Source: an uncultured Sphingomonas sp.
GTDB lineage: Bacteria; Pseudomonadota; Alphaproteobacteria; Sphingomonadales; Sphingomonadaceae
DNA: 5,821 nt
Reading direction: 5' to 3'
Assembly (NCBI GenBank): GCA_946886845.1
Contig: CAMPJH010000106.1
Location: forward strand, 1 to 5,821
Within the stretch, counting starts at the first letter, position 1, and each line of letters opens with the position of its first letter. The notes beneath the pieces were generated by a model that saw only the letters and a list, made by a program, of their open reading frames with translations, had not been told where the DNA came from and searched no databases. The translations under genes and the position numbers were made by a program. This document shows, one piece after another, positions 1-5,652 of the stretch.

Positions 1-1094
1 ACGAGAGCCACCAGACGGTGCCGCAGATCGGCGCGATGGCGCGCGGCGACCACCGCCGCAAGATCACGCTCGCCGAATATGGCTTCCGGCTGCCGAGCTG
101 CATCGACAACCGGCCGCTGCGGTTCAATGAATGGGAGGCGATGCGCCCGCAGTCGCTGTTCGTCTCGGCGACCCCGGGGCCGTGGGAATTGAACGAGACC
201 GGCGGTGTGTTCTCCGAGCAGGTGATCCGGCCGACCGGGCTGATCGACCCGCCGGTCGAAATCAAGCCGGTCGAGGATCAGGTCGACGATTTGATCCACG
301 AGGCCAAGGAAACCGCGCGCCGGGGCTATCGGACGCTGGTCACCACGCTGACGAAGCGGATGGCCGAGGACCTGACCGAATATCTGCACGAGGCGGGGCT
401 GAAAGTCCGCTACATGCACTCGGACGTCGAGACGCTCGAGCGGATCGAGCTGATCCGCGAGCTTCGGCTCGGAGTCTATGACGTGCTGGTCGGGATCAAC
501 CTGCTTCGCGAGGGGCTCGACATTCCCGAATGCGGCCTGGTGGCGATCCTCGACGCCGACAAGGAAGGCTTCCTGCGGTCGGAAACCTCATTGATCCAGA
601 CGATCGGCCGGGCGGCGCGCAACGTCGACGGCCGGGTGATCCTCTATGCCGATACCAAAACCGGATCGATCGAGCGGGCGCTCGCCGAGACCGGCCGCCG
701 GCGCGAAAAGCAGCTCGAGTACAACGCCGAGCATGGCATCACGCCCGAGAGCATCAAGTCACACATCCACGACATCATGAGCCACGTGACGGCGCGCGAG
801 GGGCTGGTGGTCGACACCGGCGACGAGGAGCGGCCGCACCTCGTCGGCCACAACCTCAAGGCCTATATCGCCGACCTCGAACAACGTATGCGCAAGGCCG
901 CCGCCGACCTCGAGTTCGAAGAAGCGGCGCGGCTGCGCGACGAGATCCGTCGGCTCGAGGAAGACGAACTTGGAATCCCCGACCCCGACCGGGTGGCGCC
1001 GCGCCCGATCGGCCAGTCGACCGAAGGCAAGCCGGGAACGCGCAAGGGCCGCTTCGGCAAGCAGCAGCGGACGAGGTTCGGCGGGCGGCGCTGA
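1..1094 (+). CDS. uvrB: UvrB, excinuclease ABC subunit B (C-terminal part, 5' end outside window)
   Basis: UvrB is the damage-verifying, helicase-like subunit of cytoplasmic nucleotide excision repair; it receives damaged DNA from UvrA and recruits UvrC. The reading frame is open from the window edge, with the first full codon at 3, and ends at TGA 1092-1094, giving 363 visible residues. It enters at helicase motif II (the ESH of DESH, followed by QTVPQIGAM). It then shows SATPG (visible residues 55-59), [10 protein letters not shown] (164-173) and QTIGRAARN (199-207, motif VI with its arginines). A UVR domain follows at about 291-319, a charged helical hairpin that contacts UvrC. E. coli UvrB is about 670 residues with DESH near 340, so roughly half the protein lies upstream. 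After the UVR domain there is a Lys/Arg/Gly-rich tail of about 44 residues, longer than in E. coli; I recall such tails in alphaproteobacterial UvrBs. The next gene, 95 bp downstream, is functionally unrelated. Confidence 0.97.
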   Translation, partial: ESHQTVPQIGAMARGDHRRKITLAEYGFRLPSCIDNRPLRFNEWEAMRPQSLFVSATPGPWELNETGGVFSEQVIRPTGLIDPPVEIKPVEDQVDDLIHEAKETARRGYRTLVTTLTKRMAEDLTEYLHEAGLKVRYMHSDVETLERIELIRELRLGVYDVLVGINLLREGLDIPECGLVAILDADKEGFLRSETSLIQTIGRAARNVDGRVILYADTKTGSIERALAETGRRREKQLEYNAEHGITPESIKSHIHDIMSHVTAREGLVVDTGDEERPHLVGHNLKAYIADLEQRMRKAAADLEFEEAARLRDEIRRLEEDELGIPDPDRVAPRPIGQSTEGKPGTRKGRFGKQQRTRFGGRR

Positions 1095-1132
1095 GTCTCG
1101 GTTGACCTTCGAACGATAACCTCGCAACTCGC

Positions 1133-1157
1133 CTGTCGTGGTCTGTCTAGCCGACAG
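1133..1157 (+). terminator. Weak hairpin downstream of uvrB, possible terminator
   Basis: CTGTCG (1133-1138) and CGACAG (1152-1157) can form a perfect 6-bp stem with a 13-nt loop, 38 bp after the uvrB stop. No T-run follows on the plus strand, so it is not a classical intrinsic terminator. It could end uvrB transcription inefficiently, or be chance pairing in GC-rich DNA. The rest of the 1095-1189 gap shows no convincing promoter. Confidence 0.22.
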
Positions 1158-1189
1158 CGCAATGACGGCGGGGAACAGGGGGGCATGTC

Positions 1190-1963
1190 ATGGAAAGATT
1201 GAGCACGATGCTCGGGGCGATCGCCCTGGGTCTCGCAGTCTTCGCCGGCGATGCCGCGACACCAGCGAATGAAACCGCGGGTACTGCGGGCGCCAAACCC
1301 GCAAAGCTGTCGCTGCCGCTTTACGAGGATGCGGTGACGATTTCCCGCCCGGCCTTGCCGGCGCGTATGGCCGATGGCGATTGCCCCGGGGTCGATCCTT
1401 GCGAATTCGGAACCGAATGGCGGACCTGCGAGACCATACCGCTGTACCGCGACGCAGTCGACGGCGCGCCGGTGCTGCGCCAGTTGAAGCCGATGGAAAC
1501 CTTTGTCGCCGAGGCCGGCGAGATCGAGCTCGTCTCCCCCGGGCGCATTGAGATTACCGACATGACCTACCCCGACCAGACCGGCGGCGCCTATCTCGAG
1601 CGCGGCGCGATAGTAGAAGTCTACGGACCGCTCCACGACGCCCGCGCGCTTTACTTCAACCCGGCCACCGGCAAGGCATGGTCGCCGCCCGCCAATGAGG
1701 ATCACTGGTGGTGGGACGGCAAGAACGCGAAGATGACCGTGGTTCCGAAAGCGACCTGGTGGATTCGCGCCAGAACCAAGGACGGCGCCCGTGGCTGGCT
1801 TAAGCTGGTGAACGTGTTGGGGGAGGTCGGCTTTCCGCAGTTCGATCAAGCGGAGGTCATGGAGACGTGGGACACCCACCGCACCCGCGATGACGAGACG
1901 CCCGATTGCAGCGAGATGCTCAACGATCTCCAGTCGGACGGCACCCCGGCGGCAGCCGGCTAG
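1190..1963 (+). CDS. Exported protein of unknown function with SH3-like segments
   Basis: I cannot assign a function to this 257-residue protein. The start is the ATG at 1190, preceded by a G-rich ribosome binding site (AGGGGGG, 1177-1183) at 6 nt spacing. An ATG five bases upstream (1185) runs into a stop after five codons; ATG 1208 (residue 7) is a weaker alternative. Residues 1-22 look like a signal peptide (hydrophobic core about 8-19), followed by a low-complexity Ala/Thr/Gly linker to about 38. Residues 80-125 (PLYRDAVDGAPVLRQLKPME and onward) have the 'short strand, variable loop, hydrophobic-Lys-Pro' pattern of bacterial SH3-like domains. Residues 137-207 look like a second such unit ending in WWIRARTKDGARGWLKL, with an insert containing HWWWDGK. 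Four cysteines (65, 71, 80, 240) could form two disulfides in the periplasm. SH3-like modules in exported proteins often bind cell-wall peptides or other ligands, but that role here is inference. The S10 peptidase gene follows 102 bp downstream on the same strand. Confidence 0.85.
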   Translation: MERLSTMLGAIALGLAVFAGDAATPANETAGTAGAKPAKLSLPLYEDAVTISRPALPARMADGDCPGVDPCEFGTEWRTCETIPLYRDAVDGAPVLRQLKPMETFVAEAGEIELVSPGRIEITDMTYPDQTGGAYLERGAIVEVYGPLHDARALYFNPATGKAWSPPANEDHWWWDGKNAKMTVVPKATWWIRARTKDGARGWLKLVNVLGEVGFPQFDQAEVMETWDTHRTRDDETPDCSEMLNDLQSDGTPAAAG

Positions 1964-2048
1964 CGGGCATTTCTTCCGCCAGCTCGGCGAGATCGAGCCA
2001 GCTCTTGCACAAAGCAGGGGACCCGGCTTGGGTGCCGCTGAGTGATTC

Positions 2049-2068
2049 GGGAGGGTGGAATTTCGATG
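2049..2068 (+). promoter_or_regulatory. Ribosome binding site that sets the S10 peptidase start
   Basis: GGGAGGG at 2049-2055 lies 10 nt before ATG 2066-2068. The in-frame GTG at 2042 lies upstream of this site, has no comparable purine run in front of it, and would add eight residues before the signal peptide. The ATG is therefore the better start. Confidence 0.65.
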
Positions 2069-3568
2069 CATGTGCTGAAAGTTGGCGCTGTGGCGCTGGT
2101 CATGGCGGTCGCGTCGCCGGCACCGGCGCAGGAAAAGCCGGAGGAGAAGAAGGCCGAGGCGCCGGTCGCCAAGATTGTCCCGCAGGTCGTCACGACCCGG
2201 CATAGCGGGACCTTCGGCGGCCAGCGGATCAATTACAGCGCGACGATCGGCGAGACGATCCTCGCCGCCGAGGACGGCACCCAGAAAGCGGCGGTGGTGA
2301 CTACCGCCTACGTCAAGGAGCCGCGGGATCCCTCGCGGCCGGTCACCTTCCTGTTCAACGGCGGGCCCGGATCGGGCTCGGTGTGGCTGCAGATGGGCGC
2401 CTTCGGGCCGAAGCGGGTGGCCATCCCGTCCGATGCCCGCGACGACGGCGCCCCGCCTTACCCGCTGCTCGACAACCCGGACAGCCTGCTCGACGTCACC
2501 GACCTGGTGTTCATCGATCCGCCGGGCACCGGCTTCTCGCACCTGATCGGCAAGACCGAGCCCAAGGAATTCTATGGGGTCACCGCCGATGCCAAGGCGG
2601 TCGCCGAGGTGATCCGCCGCTGGCTCGGCGACAACGGCCGCTGGAACAGCCCCAAGTTCCTCGGCGGCGAGAGCTACGGGACGACTCGGTCGGCCGCGGT
2701 CGTCAACCAGCTCGAGGCCTCGACCTACAACGACGTCGGCCTGAACGGCATCATCCTGATTTCGACCGTGCTCGACTTCGCCGCCGGCTCGGACGCCGCG
2801 GGCAATGAGCTCGGCTACATCACCAACCTGCCGTCGATGGCCGCGACCGCGCACTTCCACGGCAAAGCGAGCGCGCCTTCGGTCGAGCAGTTCGTCGAGG
2901 AAGCGCGTCAGTTCGCGCTCGGCCCCTATGCGGCGGCTTTGCTCAAGGGCCAGAAGATCAGCCCCGAGGAACGCGCCTCGATCCGCGCCCAGCTGGCCCG
3001 CTTCACCGGGCTTAGCGAAACCTATCTCGAGCAGGCGGACCTCCGGGTCACGCCCGGCCGCTTCTACAAGGAGCTGCTGCGTGACCGCGGGCTGACCGTC
3101 GGACGCCTCGATTCCCGCTATACCGGCAAGGATTATGACAATGCCGGCGAGACTCCGGACAACGATCCCAGCTTCTACGGCATCGATGCCGGCTACACCG
3201 CCGCGGTCAACGCCTGGGAGCGCGGTTCGCTCGGCTTCAAGACCGATCGCGAATATCAGTCGATTTCCGGTATCGGCCGCGACTGGGACTGGCGGATCGG
3301 CGACCGCGACAGCAACGCCTATCTGAACGTCACGCCTTACATCGGCGCGGCAATGCGCGAGAATTCAGGGCTTCGGGTGTTCGTCGCCCAGGGCTATTAT
3401 GATTTCGCAACACCCTTCTTCGCGGCCGAATATGCGCTCAGCCGGACGGGGATCCCGCAGGACCGGGTCGAGTATCATTATTACGACGCCGGCCACATGA
3501 TGTACGTCCGCGACGAGGACCGCGCCAAACTGTCGAGCGATGTCCGTCAGTTCATCCGGTCGCGATGA
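2066..3568 (+). CDS. Exported S10 family serine carboxypeptidase-like protein
   Basis: This 500-residue protein belongs to peptidase family S10 (alpha/beta-hydrolase fold), which removes C-terminal amino acids from peptides, typically at acidic pH. A signal peptide covers residues 1-22 (ending PAPAQ), followed by a short Glu/Lys/Ala-rich linker, so it should act in the periplasm or outside the cell. The oxyanion-hole region is NGGPGSGS (98-105). The nucleophile is Ser203 in GESYG, with the glutamate before the serine that is typical of S10. The catalytic Asp is Asp446 in GYYDFATP, and the His is His477 in DAGHMMY. All three catalytic residues and the C-terminal end are present, so the gene looks intact. 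Its length suits the bacterial S10 subfamily. The substrate cannot be told from sequence; bacterial members are often simply called S10 peptidases. It is co-directional with the SH3-like gene 102 bp upstream, but I see no strong promoter in that gap. A hairpin follows the stop. Confidence 0.93.
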   Translation: MHVLKVGAVALVMAVASPAPAQEKPEEKKAEAPVAKIVPQVVTTRHSGTFGGQRINYSATIGETILAAEDGTQKAAVVTTAYVKEPRDPSRPVTFLFNGGPGSGSVWLQMGAFGPKRVAIPSDARDDGAPPYPLLDNPDSLLDVTDLVFIDPPGTGFSHLIGKTEPKEFYGVTADAKAVAEVIRRWLGDNGRWNSPKFLGGESYGTTRSAAVVNQLEASTYNDVGLNGIILISTVLDFAAGSDAAGNELGYITNLPSMAATAHFHGKASAPSVEQFVEEARQFALGPYAAALLKGQKISPEERASIRAQLARFTGLSETYLEQADLRVTPGRFYKELLRDRGLTVGRLDSRYTGKDYDNAGETPDNDPSFYGIDAGYTAAVNAWERGSLGFKTDREYQSISGIGRDWDWRIGDRDSNAYLNVTPYIGAAMRENSGLRVFVAQGYYDFATPFFAAEYALSRTGIPQDRVEYHYYDAGHMMYVRDEDRAKLSSDVRQFIRSR

Positions 3569-3572
3569 AGAA

Positions 3573-3601
3573 TCGGGGCCGCCGTCGCCCGGCAGCCCCG
3601 A
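3573..3601. terminator. Hairpin between convergent genes, likely transcription terminator
   Basis: TCGGGGC (3573-3579) pairs with GCCCCGA (3595-3601). After one C/A mismatch, GCCG (3581-3584) pairs with CGGC (3590-3593), leaving a 5-nt loop. The hairpin fills the 40-bp gap between two genes that converge on it, where a terminator serving both strands is expected. Read on the minus strand, the stem is followed by ATTCTTC, a short T-rich stretch. On the plus strand there is no T-run, so it suits the minus-strand gene better. Confidence 0.55.
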
Positions 3602-3608
3602 AAAGTGC

Positions 3609-4067
3609 CTAGCGAAGAACGCCGTTGCGGTGCTGGGCGCGCGCGTACAGCAGCAAGGCGATGCCGACGATGACGATGACCAGCGGGAAATAGGCCATGA
3701 TGCCCGCGTCTTCCTGGCCCGGCATCGGCCCGGCGAGCAGATACATGTAACCGAAGCTCAGCGCCATGCCGAGCAGCGAGGCGGCGAAGGCCCAGACCGC
3801 GTAGCGGCTGCGCATAAGCAGCAGGATCGAACCGAGCACGCCGCCCCAGACGCCGAGCCCCCAGCCGATCTGGGCATAGATTGGATAGGCGTCGACGTAG
3901 GCGAGCAATGCATTCGGATCGACGCCGGGCATCATCGAGGTCAGATACTCGGTGTCGCGCATCCGGGTCATGACATAGTCGTACCCGCCCCATGCGTTCC
4001 ACAGCAGGGCCAGGATACCGACGATCCACAGGTGAAGGGGCGCACGCCCCTCGGCAGTTGTAGCCAT
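3609..4067 (-). CDS. Small integral membrane protein of unknown function, four predicted membrane segments
   Basis: This 152-residue hydrophobic protein has predicted membrane segments at about residues 11-33, 62-85, 88-112 and 122-142. Its start ATG (complement of 4065-4067) has a strong purine-rich ribosome binding site, AGGGGG, about 7 nt upstream on the minus strand. The stop is TAG at the complement of 3609-3611. Recognisable features are LLWNAWGGYDYVMTRMRDTEY at and after the first segment, a soluble loop of about 30 residues (33-61) that is probably periplasmic or cytosolic, and LGVWGGVLGSILLLMRSRYA across the second. I recall similar four-segment proteins in sphingomonads and other proteobacteria annotated as hypothetical, sometimes loosely as 'sugar transporter'; nothing here supports a transport function. 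It is transcribed divergently from the L,D-transpeptidase gene, sharing a 206-bp intergenic region, and convergently with the S10 gene. Confidence 0.85.
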   Translation of the reverse strand: MATTAEGRAPLHLWIVGILALLWNAWGGYDYVMTRMRDTEYLTSMMPGVDPNALLAYVDAYPIYAQIGWGLGVWGGVLGSILLLMRSRYAVWAFAASLLGMALSFGYMYLLAGPMPGQEDAGIMAYFPLVIVIVGIALLLYARAQHRNGVLR

Positions 4068-4109
4068 TGCAAATCCCCCTCGAAGCGGCGCCTGCCGCCG
4101 CCGGGGTCG

Positions 4110-4138
4110 ATGAGGCTCCGAAACCAGTTTGAAGTCAA
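4110..4138 (-). promoter_or_regulatory. Candidate promoter for the small membrane protein gene
   Basis: On the minus strand TTGACT (complement of 4133-4138) is a good -35 match. Seventeen bases on is CCTCAT (complement of 4110-4115), a poor -10 match. It lies 43-71 bp upstream of the start codon. Between it and the ribosome binding site, a small hairpin is possible (GCGGCG 4085-4090 with CGCCGC 4096-4101, 5-nt loop). The weak -10 keeps confidence low. Confidence 0.25.
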
Positions 4139-4159
4139 GCCGAGCGGGACCCGCGAGCT

Positions 4160-4226
4160 TTCAGTTCATGGAACGGGGCGTTCAGCGGCACGACACTCGA
4201 ACCAATCCATAATTGCCGCGTTGAAC
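4160..4226. promoter_or_regulatory. Cluster of GTTC/GAAC half-sites, candidate operator
   Basis: Within the divergent intergenic region five GTTC or GAAC tetramers occur in 63 bp: GTTC 4164, GAAC 4171, GTTC 4180, GAAC 4199 and GAAC 4223. The first three make two overlapping dyads, GTTC-ATG-GAAC (4164-4174) and the perfect GAACG-GGG-CGTTC (4171-4183). TTCAG is also repeated directly at 4160 and 4181, 21 bp (two helical turns) apart. The stretch from about 4195 to 4235 is less GC-rich than its surroundings and holds a -10-like CATAAT (4208-4213), but no good -35 at 16-18 bp. A regulator binding site serving one or both divergent genes is an inference. Confidence 0.35.
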
Positions 4227-4245
4227 AATGTAATTCGCCGACCAG

Positions 4246-4276
4246 GGAGTGCGCCGGGCAGCCGGCGCGGACAATG
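4246..4276 (+). promoter_or_regulatory. Hairpin between Shine-Dalgarno-like GGAG and start codon of the L,D-transpeptidase gene
   Basis: GGAG (4246-4249) lies 24 nt before ATG 4274, too far for normal initiation. In between, GCGCCGG (4251-4257) and CCGGCGC (4262-4268) form a perfect 7-bp GC stem with a GCAG loop. If it folds, the single base before the stem and five bases after it leave an effective spacing of about 6 nt, the usual optimum. The alternative is initiation at ATG 4280 with a weak CGGA (4268-4271) 8 nt upstream, in which case the hairpin would partly cover the site and reduce translation. Confidence 0.4.
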
Positions 4277-5578
4277 CACATGAATTTTCGATTGCTGTTG
4301 GGCGCCGTGGCGCTTTCCGTCGCGGTGTCGGTTTCCGCGTCGCAGCCGCGAGGCGACGAGCCGATCGCGGTCCCGCAGAATATCAAGCAGGGCATCGACT
4401 TCGTCTATGTCGACCCGCAGCTGAACAATGTCGCCAGCCGCCGCCAGCGGCCGACCAACTGGCTGCTTCGCACCATCGGCATGGACTGGGCGTTCGGCGA
4501 ACGCCGCTCGGGCATGCCCAATCCGATGTTCTACGATCTCGCCCATGGCCTGCGGCAATATCAGGCGGCCTGGGGACGGCTGCCGCAGGTCAAGATCGCG
4601 GCCGGACCGAACTTGAAGCAGGGGGCCAGCGGAAAACGGGTCGAGCAGCTGCGGACTCGGCTCGGCCTGCCGCGTGGCGGCGGCTTCGACCGCCGGCTGA
4701 CCGAGGCGGTGCGCGCCTATCAGCAGGTGCACGGGCTTGGCCCGGCCGACGGAGTCGTCGGCAAGGCGACGATCGCCTCGCTCAATCGCGGCGCCGATTA
4801 TTACGCGCGCAAGATCGCGATCAACATGGAGCGGGCGTACCGCCTGCCCAAGACCGGCCGGTTCCAGCGCTACGTGATCGTCGATTCGGGCGCCGCCGAG
4901 GTCTATCTGTTCGACCGCGACCGCTGGGTCGACGGCATGCGCGCGATCGTCGGCTCGGCCAAGACGAAGACTCCGATGATGGCCGTGCTTTTGAAGAATG
5001 CGCGGGTCGACCCTTATTGGAACGTGCCGCCGGAGCTCGTCCGCTCGCTGACCGCCAAGCGCATCCAGGAGCAGGGCATCTCCTACCTCAAGGAATTCCA
5101 TTACGAAGTGCTGTCGGACTGGGGCAGCGACGCGCGGCCGATCGATCCGAAGACCGTCAATTGGAAGGCGATCGCTTCCGGACGGACCAAGCCGACGATC
5201 CGCGTCCGCCAGCTGCCCGGCCCGTGGAACTCGATGGGCGAGATGAAGTTCGAGACGCCGAACGAGTTCGGGATCTACCTGCACGATACGCCCCGGAAGG
5301 ACCTGTTCGCCGAGAGCAACCGCTGGATCAGCAACGGCTGCGTGCGGCTCGAGGATTACCGGCGTTTCGCCTCCTGGGTGTTCAGTGGAGTACCGCAGGG
5401 CCGGTCGGGACGGGAAGAGGTCGTCGACGCGCCCCGCCCGGTGCCGGTGTTCATGACCTACCTGACCGTCACCGCCCGCGGCAACGGCGTCCAGTTCCGG
5501 CCCGATCCCTATGCCTTCGACGATCGCGCGATGCAGCAGATGTTCGGCCCCGGGCGGCAGCTTGCGTTCGCGGCCTAG
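4274..5578 (+). CDS. Exported L,D-transpeptidase (YcbB/LdtD-like, YkuD domain) with peptidoglycan-binding domain
   Basis: L,D-transpeptidases make 3-3 cross-links in peptidoglycan, or exchange its terminal D-amino acid, using a catalytic cysteine; they act in the periplasm. The 434-residue protein starts at ATG 4274 or ATG 4280 (residue 3). Residues 4-22 form a signal peptide (FRLLLGAVALSVAVSVSA). A PG_binding_1 domain lies at about 114-172 (LKQGASGKRVEQLRTRLG through DGVVGKATIASLN). Residues 183-191 (INMERAYRL) resemble the linker that precedes the catalytic domain in YcbB relatives. The YkuD catalytic domain spans about 197-400, with Tyr335-x-His337 (YLHDTP) and Cys356 in SNGCVRL. The 19-residue His-Cys spacing and the Tyr two before His match E. 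coli LdtD (Tyr507, His509, Cys528, from memory). The motif reads SNGC where many YkuD proteins have SHGC; LdtD-type proteins vary at that position, so activity is expected. The protein is much shorter than E. coli LdtD (about 615), lacking most of its N-terminal region. The propeller-like gene begins 74 bp downstream and could be cotranscribed. Confidence 0.93.
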   Translation: MHMNFRLLLGAVALSVAVSVSASQPRGDEPIAVPQNIKQGIDFVYVDPQLNNVASRRQRPTNWLLRTIGMDWAFGERRSGMPNPMFYDLAHGLRQYQAAWGRLPQVKIAAGPNLKQGASGKRVEQLRTRLGLPRGGGFDRRLTEAVRAYQQVHGLGPADGVVGKATIASLNRGADYYARKIAINMERAYRLPKTGRFQRYVIVDSGAAEVYLFDRDRWVDGMRAIVGSAKTKTPMMAVLLKNARVDPYWNVPPELVRSLTAKRIQEQGISYLKEFHYEVLSDWGSDARPIDPKTVNWKAIASGRTKPTIRVRQLPGPWNSMGEMKFETPNEFGIYLHDTPRKDLFAESNRWISNGCVRLEDYRRFASWVFSGVPQGRSGREEVVDAPRPVPVFMTYLTVTARGNGVQFRPDPYAFDDRAMQQMFGPGRQLAFAA

Positions 5579-5602
5579 GCTGCGGCCGGCGGTGAAGGGC
5601 GG

Positions 5603-5632
5603 TTGAACCCCATCCGCCTTGGGAGATAGGAT
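5603..5632 (+). promoter_or_regulatory. Candidate promoter upstream of the Vgb-like gene
   Basis: TTGAAC (5603-5608) and TAGGAT (5627-5632) are separated by 18 bp in the 74-bp gap after the L,D-transpeptidase gene. Transcription would begin only about 15 nt before the start codon, leaving a leader that just includes the ribosome binding site. The -35 overlaps a small inverted repeat (GGCGG 5598-5602 with CCGCC 5614-5618). Cotranscription from upstream is an equally good reading. Confidence 0.27.
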
Positions 5633-5652
5633 AAGCCGCAAAGGAGGAGCGA

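Noticed and set aside
1102..1130. TTGACC as -35 of a promoter for the SH3-like gene
   Set aside because: At 17 bp spacing the -10 position reads CAACTC, and the nearer GATAAC is only 7 bp away. No usable pair exists.
1946..1973. CCGGC-GGCA-GCCGG hairpin followed by TTTCTT as a terminator of the SH3-like gene
   Set aside because: The stem is only 5 bp, lies inside the last codons, and the T-rich stretch starts about 10 bases beyond it.
2005..2033. TTGCAC/TTGGGT as a promoter for the S10 gene
   Set aside because: The spacing is 17 bp but TTGGGT is a poor -10, and the site falls in a possible repeat remnant.
2042..2065. In-frame GTG start for the S10 peptidase
   Set aside because: The ribosome binding site GGGAGGG lies downstream of the GTG and correctly spaced for ATG 2066, which begins directly with a normal signal peptide.
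863..2860. 665-codon open frame on the minus strand, antisense to three genes
   Set aside because: It runs across the end of uvrB, the SH3-like gene, their gaps and part of the S10 gene, and its translation is Arg/Gly/His/Asp-rich with no recognisable domain. Long antisense frames are common opposite GC-rich genes, and the plus-strand genes are well supported.
4170..4182. GGAAC ... CGTT as an EcfG general-stress sigma factor promoter
   Set aside because: Both elements are present but only 4 bp apart. The alphaproteobacterial EcfG promoter needs about 16-17 bp between GGAAC and CGTT.
3540..4283. 247-codon plus-strand open frame opposite the small membrane protein gene
   Set aside because: Its translation is Gln/Asp/His/Arg-rich with no domain, while the minus-strand frame has four clear membrane segments and a good ribosome binding site.
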